A stretch of DNA of 64,000 bases from Sophora flavescens (lineage: Eukaryota; Streptophyta; Magnoliopsida; Fabales; Fabaceae), in NCBI GenBank assembly GCA_030762895.1, contig JAUPTC010000015.1, positions 1,592,395 to 1,656,394 on the forward strand, read 5' to 3'. Below, piece after piece: positions 12,965 through 25,850 of this stretch (positions are counted from its first letter, which is position 1; each line of letters begins with the position of its first letter). The notes below the pieces were generated by a model. That model searched no databases. It was not told where the DNA came from and saw nothing but the letters and a program-made list of their open reading frames with translations. Made by a program: the position numbers and the translations under genes.

Positions 12965-15142
12965 CAAAGCCCTATTTTAAACTCAAAACCCTAATTTTGA
13001 CCCAAAACCCTAATTTTGACCAAAAACCCTAATTTTAACCAAAAACCCTAATTTTGACCTGAAACCCTAATTTTACCCAAAACCCTAATTCTAACCGTAT
13101 TTTTGACCCAAAACCCTATTTTTAACTCAACCCTATTTTTGACCCAAAACCCTAATTTTGACCAAAAACCCTAATTTTAACCCAAAACCCTAATTTTAAC
13201 CCAAAACCCTAATTATACCCAGAACCCTAATTCTAACCCTATTTTTGACCCAAAACCTTATTTTAAACTCAAAACCCTATTTCAAACCCTAAACCCTAAT
13301 TTTGACCCAAAACCCTAAACCTAACCCCCTATTTTGGACCCAAAACCCTATTTTAAACTCAAAACCATATTTCAAACCCTAAACCCTAATTTTGACCAAA
13401 CCCTAATTTTGAACCGAAACCATAATTTTACCCAAAACCCTAATTCTAACCTTATTTTTGACCGATAAACCCCAAAACCCCATTTTGTCCCTTAACCATA
13501 GTTATTACCCAAAACCGTAATTTTTACACAAGACCCTAATTTTTACCCAAAACCCTAATTTTGACCCTAAACCCTAATTTTACCCAAAACCCTAATTCTA
13601 ACCCTATTTTTGACCCAAAACCCTATTTTAAAATCAAAACTCTATTTCTAACCCTTAACCCTAATTCTAACCTTATTTTTACCTAAACCCTAAACCCTGA
13701 TTTTGACCCTAAACCCTAGTTTTTACCCAAAACCGTAATTTTTACCCAAAACCTAATTTTACCCAAACCCTAATTTTGACCCAAAACCCTAATTTTACCC
13801 AAAACCCTAATTCTAACCCTATTTTTGACCCCAAACCCTACTTTTAAAGTGAAAACCCTATTTCAAACCATAAACCATAATTTTGACCCGAAACCCTAAT
13901 TTTACCCAAAACCCTAATTCTAACACTATTTTTGACCCAAAACCCTACTTTAAACTCAAAACCCTATTTCAAACCCTAAACCCTAAATCGTAAAATTGAC
14001 CCATAACCCTAATTTTGATTCGAAACCATAATTTTACCCAAAACCCTAATTCTAACCTTATTTTTGACCCAAAACCCTATTTTTAACTCAAAACCCTATT
14101 TCAAACCCTAAACCCTAATTTTGACCCTAGATCCTAATTTTTACCCAAAACCGTAATTTTTACCCAAAACCCTAATTCTAACCCTATTTTTTTACCCAAA
14201 ACCCTATTTCAAACTCAAAACCCTAATTTTTATCCAAAACCGTAATTTTTACCCAAAACCCTAATTCTAACCCTATTTTTGACCCCAAACCCTATCTTAA
14301 ACTCAAGACCCTATTTCAAACCATAAACCCTAATTTTGACCCGAAACCCTAATTTTAACCAAAACCCTAATTCTAACCCTAATTTTAACCCAAAACACTA
14401 ATTATTACCCAAAAACCTAATAAAACCCAGAACCCTAATACTAACCCTAAATATGACCTTAAACCCACAATTTGACCCAGAACCCTAATATTATCCAAAA
14501 CCCTAATTCTAACCCTAATGTTGACCCAAAACCATATTTTAAACTCTATACAATATTTAAAACCCTAAAACCTAATTTTTAGCCACTACCCTAATTCTAA
14601 CCCTTTTTTAGACCCAAAACCCTATTTTAATCTTAAAACCATATTTCAATCCCTAAACCCTAATTTTGACCCAAACCGTAATTTTGACCCAAACCAAAAT
14701 TTTACCCAAAACCTTAATTCTATCTTTATTTTTGACCTTAAACCCTAATTTTGACCCTAAACCCTAATTTTGACCCGAAACCCTAATTTTACCCAAAACC
14801 CTAATTCTAACCCTATTTTAGACCCCAAACCCTACTTTAAACTCAAAACCCATCTTCAAACCATAAACCCTAATTTTGATCCAGAACCCTAATTTTACCC
14901 AAAACCCTAATTCTAACCTTATTTTTGACCCAAAACCCTCTTTTAAATTCAAAACCCTAATTCAAACCCTAAACCCTAATTTTGACCCTAAATCATAAAT
15001 TGACCCTAACCCTAATTTTGACCTAAAACCCTAATTTTTACCCAAAACCCTAATTCTAACCTAATTTTTGACCCAAAACCCTATTTTAAACTCAAAACCC
15101 TATTTCAAACCCAAAACCCTAATTCTAACCATATTTTTGACT
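12965..15142 (+). repeat. Left HOR unit 7 (2178 bp), variant A, partly degraded
   Basis: Last unit of near-normal length. The first block at 13460 is disordered (ACCGATAAACCCCAAAACCCC) and the second at about 13680 has lost its GACCGT word. A further disturbed patch lies at about 14380-14640, including AATAAAACCC and TATACAATATTTAAAACC. It marks the start of the decline seen in the following units. Confidence 0.82.
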
Positions 15143-17110
15143 CAAAGCCCTATTTTAAACTCAAAACCCTAATTTTGACCCAAAACCCTAAGTTTGACCC
15201 ACAACCCGAATTTTAAACCAAAACCCTAATTTTGACATGAAACCCTAATTTTACCCAAAACCCTAATTTAACTATTTTTGACCCAAAACCCTATTTTTAA
15301 CTCAAACCCTATTTTTGACCCAAAACCCTAATTTTGACCCAAAACCCTAATTTTAACCAAAACCCTAATTTTACCCAAAACCCTAATTACCTAAAACCCT
15401 AATTTTCCCTAACTCCTATTTTTGACCCAAAACCCTATTTTAAACTCATAACCCTATTTCAAACCCTAAACCCTATTTTTGACCCGAAACCCTAATTTTA
15501 CCCAAAACCCTAATTCTAACCCTATTTTTGACCCAAAACCCTATTTTAAACTCCAAACCATATTTCAAACCCTAAACCCTAATTCTAACCCAGAGTCCTA
15601 ATTTTGACCCAAAACCCTAATTCTGACACAAAACGCTAATTTTGACCAAAAACCCTAATTCTAACCTTATTTTTGACCCAAACCCTAAACCAAACCCTAT
15701 TTTGACCCTAAACCCTAATTTTTACCCAAAACCCTAATTCTAACCCAAGACCCAAAACCCTAATTAAACCTTCAAAACCTAATTTATACCCAAAACCCTA
15801 ATTTTGACCCAAAACCCTAATTTTACCCAAAACCCTAATTCTAACCCTATTTTAGACCCCAAACCCTACTGTAATCCTGAAACCCTAATTTTACCCAAAA
15901 CCCTAATTAAAACCCTATTTTTGACCCAAAACCCTATTTTAAACTCAAAACCCTATTTCAAACCCTAAACCCTAATTTTGACCCTAAACCCTTATTTTTA
16001 CCCAAACCATAATTTTACCCAAAACCCTAATTCTAACCCTATTTTTGACCCAAAACCCTAATTTCAAACTCAAACCCTACAATTTTACCCTAAACCCTAA
16101 TTTTGACCCAAACCTAATTTTTACCCAAAACCCTAATTTTTACCCAAAACCCTAATTTCCCAAACCCTATTTTTAACTCAAAACCCTATTTTAAACTCAA
16201 AACCCTAATTTTGACCCTAAACCCTAATTTTACCCAAAACCTTAATTCTAACCCTATTTTTGACCCAAAACCCTATTTTAAACTCAAAACCCTACTTCAA
16301 ACCCTAAACCCTAATTTTGACCAAAACCCTAATTTTAACCAAAACCCTAATTTAAACCCCTCTATTTGACCCAAAACCCTAATTTTTAAACAAACCCTAA
16401 CCCTTTTTAAACCCAAAACCCTATTTTTGACCCAAAACCCTAATTTTGACACAAAACCCTAAATTTAACCCAAAACCCTAATTTTACCGGAAACCATAAA
16501 TCTGACCCTATTTTTGACCCAAAACCCTATTTTAAACTCAAAACTCTATTTCAAACCCTAAACCCAAATTTTTACCCAAAACCCTAATTCTAACCCTATT
16601 TTGACCCAAAACCCTATTTGAAACTAACCCTATTTTTAACCTAAACCCTAACCTAATTTTGACCCAAAACCCTAATTTCAAACCTAATTTTACCCAAAAC
16701 CCTAATTCTATCCTTATTTTTGACCCAAAACCCTAATTTTGACCCTAAACCCAATTTTGACCCAAACCTAATTTTACCCAAAACCCTAATTCTAACCCTA
16801 TTTTACCCCAAACCCTACTTTAAACTCAAACCCTATTTCACCATAAACCTAATTTTGACCTTAAACCCTAATTTTACCCAAACCCTAATTCTTAACCCTA
16901 TTTGACCCAAAACCCTATTTTAAACTCAAAACCCTATTTTCAAACCAAACCCTAATTTTACCCTAAACCTAAAGACCCTAAACCCTAATTTTGACCTAAA
17001 CCCTAATTTTACCCAAACCCTAATTCTAACCTATTTTTGACCCAAAACCCTATTTTAAACTCAAAACCCTATTTCAAACCCTAAACCCTAATTTAACCCT
17101 ATTTTTGACT
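15143..17110 (+). repeat. Left HOR unit 8, shortened (1968 bp)
   Basis: Phase landmarks are still recognisable, including GACATGAAACCC at about 15233, which lies about 90 bases into the unit as it does in clean units. The unit is about 190 bp shorter than the clean mean of roughly 2155 bp. The loss is spread over many small deletions rather than one large one. Confidence 0.7.
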
Positions 17111-18996
17111 CAAAACCCTATTTTAAACTCAAAACCCTAATTTTGACCCAAAACCCTAATTTTGACCCAAAACCCTAATTTTAACTCAAACCCTAATTTT
17201 GACCTCAAAACCCTAATTTTGCAAAACCCTAACAACCTAATTTTGACCCAAAACCCTATTTTTAACCCAAAACCCTATTTTTACCTAAAACCCTAATTTT
17301 GACTAAACCCCAACTTTTACCCAAAACCCTTATTCTAACCCTATTTTTGACCCAAACCCTATTTAAAACTCAAAACCCTATTTCAAACCCTAAACCCTAA
17401 TTTTGACCCTAAACCCTAATTTTTACCCAAAACCCTAATTCTAACCCTATTTTTGACCCAAAACCTATTTTAAACTCAAAACCCTATTTCAAACCCTAAA
17501 CCCTAATTTTGACCCAAACCCTAATTTTAACCAAAACCCTAATTTAACCAAACTATTTTGACCCCAAACCCTATTTTTTAAACCCTAAACCCTATTTTGA
17601 CCAAACCCTAAATAACCCTAATTTTACCCAAACCCTAATTTAAACCACACTCTTTTGACCCAAAACCCTAATTTTACCCAAAACCCTATTTCTAACCCTA
17701 TTTTAGACCAAAAACCCTACTTAAAATTCAAAACCCTATTTCAAACCATAAACCCTAATTTTGACTCGAAACCATAATTTTACCCAAAACCCTAATTCTA
17801 ACCCTATTTTTGACCCAAAACCCTATTTTAAACTCAAAACCCTATTTCAAACCCTAAACCTAAATCTAATTGACCCATAACCCTAATTTTGATCCGAAAC
17901 CCTAATTTTACCCAAAACCCTAATTCTAACCTTATTTTTGACCCAAAACCCTATTTTAAACTCAAAACCCTATTTCAAACCCTAAACCCTAATTTTGACC
18001 CTAAAACCTAATTTTACCCAAACCAAAATTTTACCCAAAACCCTAATTCTAACCCTATTTTTGACCCAAACCCTATTTTTAACTCAAAACCCTAATTTTG
18101 ACCCAAACCCTAATTTTACCCAAAACCCTAATTCTAACCCTATTTTTGACCCAAAACCCTATCTTAAACTCAAAACCCTACTTCAAACCATAAACCCTAA
18201 TTTTGACCTAAACCCTAATTTTCCCCAAAACCCTAATTCTAACCCTATTTTTGACCCAAAACCCTAATTTTAAACTCACAACCCTATTTCAAACCCGACA
18301 CCCTACTTTTGACCTTAAACCCTCATTTTGACCCTAAACCCTAATTTTTACCCAAAACCCTAATTCTAACCCTATTTTTGACCAAAACCTTATTTTTAAA
18401 CTCAAAACCCTATTTCAAACCCTAAACCCTAATTTTTACCCAAAACCCTAATTCTAACCCTATTTTTGACCCAAAACCCTATTTTAAACCAAAAACCCTA
18501 TTTCAATCCAAAACCCTAATTTTGACCCTAAACCCTAATTTTGACCCAAACCCTAATTTTACCCAAAACCTTAAAACCAACCCTATTTTTGACCCAAAAC
18601 CCTAATTTTGACACCAAAACCCTAATTTTGACCCTAAACCCTAATTTTACCCAAAACCCTTATTCTAACCCTATTTTAGACCCCAAACCCTAATTTAAAC
18701 TCAAAACCCTATTTCAAACCATAAACCCTAATTTTGACCCTAAACCCTAATTTTGAACCAAAACCCTAATTCTAACCCTATTTTTGACCCAAACCCTATT
18801 TTAAACTCAAACCCTTTTCAAACCCTAAACCCTAATTTTGACCCTAAATCCTAAAATTGACCCAAAACCCTAATCTTGACTCAAACCCTAATTTTACCCA
18901 AAACCCTAATTCTAACCTTATTTTTGACCCAAACCCTATTTTAAACTCAAAACCCTATTTCAAACCCAAAACCCTAATTCTAACCTATTTTTGACC
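17111..18996 (+). repeat. Left HOR unit 9, shortened (1886 bp)
   Basis: It starts at the CTCAAAACCCTATT landmark, where the diagnostic G of CAAAGCCC has become A. Gaps such as GCAAAACCCTAACAACCTAA near 17221 show scattered base loss. Landmarks with CG or other rare words are mostly missing. Confidence 0.65.
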
Positions 18997-20872
18997 CAAA
19001 ACCCTATTTTAAACTCAAAACCCTAATTTTGAACTCAAAACCATAATTTTACCAAAACCCTAATTTTACCAAAACCCTAATTTTGACATGAAACCCTAAT
19101 TTTACCCAAAACCCTAATTCCTCCTATTTTGACCCAAACCCTATTTTTAACTCAACCCTATTTTGACCCAAAACCCTAATTTTGACCCTAAACCCTAATT
19201 TTGACCCTAAACCCTAAATTTGACCCGAAACCCTAATTTTACCCAAAACCCTAATTCTAACCCTATTTTTGACCCAAAACCCTATTTTAAACTCAAAACC
19301 CTATTTCAAACCCTAAACCCTAATTTTGACCCGAAACCCTAATTTTACCCAAAACCCTAATTCTAACCCTATTTTTGACCCAAAACCCTATTTTAAACTC
19401 AAAACCATATTTCAAACCCTAAACCCTAATTTTGACCTGAAACCGTAATTTTGACCCCATAATTTTACCAAAACCCTAATTCTAACCTCTATTTTTGACC
19501 AAAACCCTAAACCATTTGACCCAAAACCCTAGTTTTTAACCCAAACCGTAATTTTTACCCAAAACCCTAATTAAAACCTAATTTTGACCAAAACCCTAAT
19601 TTTACCCAAAACCCTAATTCTAACCCTATTTTGACCCAAACCCTATTTTAAACTGAAAACCCTATTTCAAACCCTAAACCCTAATTTGTCCCTAATTTTT
19701 AACCCTAAACCCTAACCAACTATTTTTGACCCAAACCCTACTTTAAACTCAAAACCCTATTTCAAACCCTAAACCAAACTTGACCCAAAACCCTAATTTT
19801 GACCCGAAACCCTAATTTTACCCAAAACCCTAATTCTAACCTAATTTTGACCCAAAACCCTATTTTTGACCCAAAACCCTATTTCAAACCCTAAACCCTA
19901 ATTTTGACCCTAAACCCTAATTTTTACCCAAAACCCTAATTTTTACCCAAAACCCTAACTCTAAACCTATTTTTGACCCAAAACCCTATTTGAAACTCAA
20001 AACCCTATTTCAAACCATAAACCCTAATTTTACCCAAAACCCTAATTCTAACCCTATTTTTGACCCAAAGCCCTGTTTTAAACTCAAAGCTCTATTTCAA
20101 ACCCTAAACCCTAATTTTGACCCTAAACCCTAATTTTACCCAAAACCCTAATTCTAACCTATTTTACCCAAAACCTAATTTTAACCCAAAACCCTAATTT
20201 TCCTAACCCTAAACCCTAATTTTGACCTTAAACCCTCAATTTTGACCCAAACCCTAATTTTACCCAAAACCCTAATTCTAACCTTATTTTTGACCCAAAA
20301 CCCTATTTTAAACTCAAAACCCTATTTCAAACCCTAAACCCTAATTTTTACCCAAAACCCTAATTCTAACCCTATTTTAGACCCAAAACACTATTTTAGA
20401 CTAACAACCCTATTTCAAACCCTAAACCCTAATTTTGACCCAAAACCGTAATTTTGACCAAAACCTAAACAATTACCAAAATATTTTTACCTTAATTTTG
20501 ACCCAAACCCTAATTTTGACCCAAAACCTAATTTTTACCCAAAACCCTAATTCTAACCCTATTACCCAAACCCTAATTTAAACTCAAAACCCTATTTCAA
20601 CCATAAACCCTAATTTTTGACCCAAAACCCTAATTTTACCCAAACCCTAATTCTACCCTATTTTTGACCCAAAACCCTATTTTAAACTCAAAACCTATTT
20701 TAAACCCTAAACCCCTAATTTTGACCTAAATCCTAAATTTAAACCAAAACCCTAATTTTGACCCTAAACCCTAATTTTACCCAAACTAATTCAAACCCTA
20801 ATTTTGACCCAAAACCCTATTTTAAACTCAAACCCTATTTCAAACCCAAACCCTAATTCTAACCATATTACT
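18997..20872 (+). repeat. Left HOR unit 10, shortened (1876 bp)
   Basis: GACATGAAACCC at about 19084 confirms the phase, about 90 bases after the start. The block that carries GACCGTAAACCC in clean units reads as broken CCCTAA words near 19490-19520. It is the shortest of the degraded left units. Confidence 0.65.
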
Positions 20873-22760
20873 CAAACCCTATTTTAAACCCAAAACCCTA
20901 ATTTTACCCTAAACCCTAATTTTGACCCAAAACCCTAATTTTAACCAAAACCCTAATTTTGACCCGAAACCCTAATTTTTACCCAAACCCTAATTCTAAA
21001 CCTATTTTGACCCAAAACCTATTTTTAACTCAAACCCTATTTTTAACCCTAAACCCTAATTTTGACCCTAAACCGTAAATTAACCAAACCCTAATTTTCA
21101 CCCTAATTAACCCTATTTTTGACCCAAAACCCTATTTTAAACTCAAAACCCTATTTCAAACCCTAAACCCTAATTTTACCCTAAACCCTAATACCCAAAC
21201 CCTAATTCTACCTATTTTGGACCAAAACCCTATTTTAAACTCAAAACCCTATTTTGAACCCTAAACCCTAATTTTGACCCAAAACCCTAATTTTAAAATC
21301 AAAACCCTAATTTTACCAATAACCCTAATTCTAACCTTATTTTTGACCCAAAACCCTAAACCTTACCTAACCCTATTCTAACCCTAGTTTTGACCCAAAC
21401 CCTAATTTTTAAACCAAAACCCTAATTACCATAAACCCTAATTTTGACCAAAATCCTAATTTTACCCAAAACCCTAATTCTAACCCTATTTTTGACCCAA
21501 AACCCTACTTTAAACTCAAAACTCTATTTCAAACCCTAAACCCTAATTTTGACCCGATACCCCAATTTTACCCAAAACCCTAATTCTAACCCTATTTTTG
21601 ACCCAAAACCCTATTTTTAAATCAAAGCCCTAATTTACCCTAAACCCTAAATTTGACCCAAACCCTAATTTACCCAAACCCCAATTTTGACCCAAAACCA
21701 TAATTTTACCCAAAACCCTAATTCTAACCTTATTTTGACCCAAAACCCTATTTTTAACTCAAAACCCTATTTCTAACCCTAAACCCTAATTTTGACCCAA
21801 ACCCTAATTTTCCCCAAAACTATTTTTACCCAAAACCCTAATTTTGACCAAAACCCTAATTTTAAACCAAAACCCTAATTTTGATCCAAAACCGTAATTT
21901 TACCCAAAACCCTAATTCTAACCCTATTTTTGACCCCAAACCCTATTTTAAACTCAAAACCCTACTTCAAACCCTAAACCCTAATTTTGACCCTAAACCC
22001 TAATTATTACCCAAACCCTACTTTTTACCAAAACCCTAATTTTAACCCAACCCTAATTTTGACCCAAAACCCTATTTCTAACCATAAACCCTAATTTTGA
22101 CCCAAAACCCTAATTTTGACCCCAAACCCTAATTTTAACCCTAATTCCTAACCCTATTTTTGACCCAAAACCCTATTTTAAACTCAAACCCTATTTCAAA
22201 CCCTAAACCCAAAACCCTTTTCCCAAACCCTAATTCTAACCCTATTTTTGACCCAAAACCCTATTTTAAACTCAAAACCTATTTCAAACCCTAAAACCCT
22301 AATTTTGACCCTAAACACTAATTTTACCCAAAACCAAATTTTACCCAAACCCTAATTTTTAATTTTAAACCCCAATTACTTTTAAAACCCTAATTTTAAA
22401 CCAAAACCTAATTTTACCCAAAACCCTAATTCTAACCTCATATCAAACCAAAACCCTATTTTAACTCCAAACCCTATTTCAACCAAAACCATAATTTTGA
22501 CCCAAAACCCAATTTTTACCTAAAACCCTAATTCTAACCCTATTTTTTACCAAAAACCCTATTTTAAACTCAAAACCCTATTTCAAACCTTAAACCCTAA
22601 TTTTGACCTAAACCTAATTTTGACCCAAAACCTAATTTTACCTAAACCCTAATTCTAACCCTATTTTTGACCCAAAACCCTATTTTAAACTCAAAACCCT
22701 ATTTCAAACCCTAACCCCAAACCCATTTCCCAAAACCCTAATTCTAACCCTATTTTGACC
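20873..22760 (+). repeat. Left HOR unit 11, shortened (1888 bp)
   Basis: It starts at CATATTACTCAAACCC, a damaged form of the phase landmark. Degraded words such as CCCCAATTACTTTTAAAACC near 22370 occur throughout. No landmark sequence beyond the satellite itself is visible. Confidence 0.62.
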
Positions 22761-24663
22761 CAAAACCCTATTTTAAACTCAAACCCTAATTTTGACCCAA
22801 AATCTAATTTTGACCAAAACCCTAATTTTGACCAAAACCCTAATTTTGACACTGAAACCCTAATTTTACCCCAAACCCTAATACCCTAATTTTGATCCAA
22901 AACCTAATTTTAACTCACCCTATTTTTACCCAAAACCCTAATTTTGACCCTAAACCTAAAAATTTGACCCAAAACCCTAATTCTAACCCTATTTTTGACC
23001 CAAAACCCTATTTTAAACCAAAACCCTATTTCAAACCAAAACCCTAATTTTGATCCGAAACCCTAATTTTACCCAAAACCCTAATTCTAACCCTATTTTT
23101 GACCCAAAACCCTATTTTAAACTCCAAACCATATTTCAAACCCTAAACCCTATTTTTGACCCAAAACGTAATTTTTACCCAAAACCTAATTTTACCAAAA
23201 CCCTAATTCTAACCTTATTTTTGACCTAAACCCTAAACCCAATTTTTCCCTAAACCCTAGTTTTTACCCAAAACCCTAATTTTAACCCAGACCCTAATTA
23301 AACCCTAACCTTTTTGACCCAAAACCCTAATTTTACCCAAAACCCTAATTTCTAACCCTAACCCTATTTTGAACCCTATTTTGAAGTGAAAACCCTATTT
23401 CAAACCAAACCATAATTTTGACCCAAACCCTAATTTTACCCAAAACCCTAATTCTAACCTTTTTTTTGACCCAAAACCCTACTTTAAACTCAAACCCTAT
23501 TTCAAACCCTAAACCCTAAATCTAACTTTTACCCAAAACCCTAATTTTGATTCAAAACCATAATTTTACCCAAAACCCTATGATTCTAACCCTAATTTTA
23601 CCCAAAACCCTATTTTAAACTCAAAAGCTATTTCAAACCCTAAACCCTAATTTTGACCCTTGACCCTAATTTTTACCCAAAACCAAATATTTACACAAAA
23701 CCATAATTCTAACCCTATTTTTTAACACTAACCCTATTTTAAACTCAAAACCCTAATTTTTAACCAAAACCCTAATTTTTACCCTAAACCCTAATTCTAA
23801 CCCTATTTTTGACCCAAAACCCTATTTTAAACTCAAAACCCTATTTCAAACCATAAACCCTAATTTTGACCCGTAAACCTAATTTTACCCAAAACCCTAA
23901 TTCTAACCCTATTTTTGACCCAAAACCCAATTTTTAACCCAAACCCTAATTATACCCACTAAATTCTAACCCAATTTTGACCTTAAACCCTAATTTTGAC
24001 CCAAAACCTAATTTTACTCAAACCCTAATTCAAACCCTAATTTGACCCAAAACCTTATTTTTAAACTCAAAACCCTATTTTAAACCCAAAGCCCTAATTT
24101 TTACCCAAAACCCTAATTCTAAACCTATTTTTGACCCAAAACCCTATTTTAAACTAAAAACCATATTTCAAACCTAAACCATAATTTTGACCCAAAACCC
24201 TAATTTTACCCAAAACTCAAATTTTACAAACCCTATTTTTACCTACTATTTTAAACCCAAAACCTAATTTTGACCCTAAACCCTAATTTTGACCCATAAC
24301 CCTAATTTTTACCCAAAACCCTAATTCTAACCCTATTTTTGACCCAAAACCCTATTTGAAACTCAAAATCCTGTTTCAAACCATAAACCCTAATTTTGAC
24401 CCGTAACCCTAATTTTACCCAAAACCCTAATTCTAACCCTATTTTTGACCCAAACCCTTGTTGTAAACTCAAAACCCTATTTCAAACCATAAACCCTAAT
24501 TTTGACCCTAAATCGTAAAATTGACCCAGAACCCTACTTTTGACCCGAAACCCTAATTTTAACCAAAACCCTAATTCTAACCTTATTTTTGACCCAAAAC
24601 CCTATTTTAAACTCAAAACCCTATTTCAAACCCTAAACCCTAATTCTAACCATATTTTTGACT
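22761..24663 (+). repeat. Left HOR unit 12, shortened (1903 bp)
   Basis: GACACTGAAACCC near 22848 is the counterpart of GACATGAAACCC and fixes the phase. Quality improves towards the end: from about 24300 the words match the final part of clean units again, including AAATCGTAAAATTGACCCAG at about 24510. Confidence 0.65.
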
Positions 24664-25850
24664 CAAACCCTATTTTAAACTCAAAACCCTAATTTTGACC
24701 CAAAACCTAATTTTGACTAAAACCCTAATTTTAACCAAAACCCTAATTTTGACCCAAACCCTAATTTTACCCAAACCATTAACCTATTTTTGACCCAAAC
24801 CCTATTTTTAAATCAACCCTATTTTTAGCCAAAAACCTAATTTTGACCCAAAACCCTAATTTTAACCTAAAACCTAATTTTTCCCTAACCCTAATTTTAC
24901 CCTAATTCTAACCCTATTTTTGACCCAAACCATATTTTAAACTCAAACCCTATTTCAAACCCTGAACCCTAATTTTGACCCTAAACCATAATTTTACCCA
25001 AAACCATAATTCTAACCCTATTTTAGACCCAAAACCCTATTTTATACTCAAAACCATATTTCAAACCCTAAACCCTAATATTGACCCCTAATTTTGAACC
25101 AATACCATAATTTTACCAACCCTAATTTTGACCTTATATTTGAAACCCTAAACCCTGATTTTGTCCCTAAACCCTAGTTTTTTCCCAAAACCGTAATTTT
25201 TACCCAAGACCGTAATTTTTACCCAAAAGCCTAATTTTGACCCGAAACCCTAATTTTACCCAAAACCCTAATTCTAACCCTATTTTAGACCCCAAACCCT
25301 ACTTTAAAGTCAAAACCCTATTTCAAACCATAAACCATAATTTTGACCCAAAACCCTAATTTTACCCAAAACCCTAATTCTAACCCTATTTTTGACCCAA
25401 AACCCTATTTTAAAATCAAAACTCTATTTCTAACCCTTAACCCTAATTCTAACCTTATTTTTGACCGTAAACCCTAAACCCTGATTTTGACCCTAAACCC
25501 TAGTTTTTACCCAAAACCGTAATTTTTACCCAAGACCCTAATTAAAACCCTAATTTTGACCCGAAACCCTAATTTTACCCAAAACCCTAATTCTAACCCT
25601 ATTTTAGACCCCAAACCCTACTTTAAAGTGAAAACCCTATTTCAAACCATAAACCATAATTTTGACCCGAAACCCTAATTTTACCCAAAACCCTAATTCT
25701 AACACTATTTTTGACCCAAAACCCTACTTTAAACTCAAAACCCTATTTCAAACCCTAAACCCTAAATCGTAAAATTGACCCATAACCCTAATTTTGACAC
25801 GAAACCATAATTTTACCCAAAACCCTAATTCTAACATTATTTTTGACCCA
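24664..25850 (+). repeat. Left HOR unit 13, partial (about 1.19 kb)
   Basis: It starts at the landmark GACTCAAACCCTATT and stays in register with clean units for about 1.2 kb. In the part from 25380 the GACCGT block (25463) and the AATCG landmark (25766) are 303 bases apart, the same spacing as in unit 1 (775 and 1078). After about 25850 the register is lost. This is the inner edge of the left HOR. Confidence 0.72.

Noticed and set aside
1..15142. A functional chromosome end (telomere)
   Set aside because: There is no run of perfect telomere repeats. The longest is about two heptamers, and each unit is separated by A/T and GACCC spacers. The array continues to the window edge, so a true cap outside cannot be excluded.
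15143..24663. A separate, ancient and diverged satellite family
   Set aside because: The phase landmarks remain in order and the five unit lengths are uniform (1.88-1.97 kb), so this is the same HOR with scattered base loss and not a different family.
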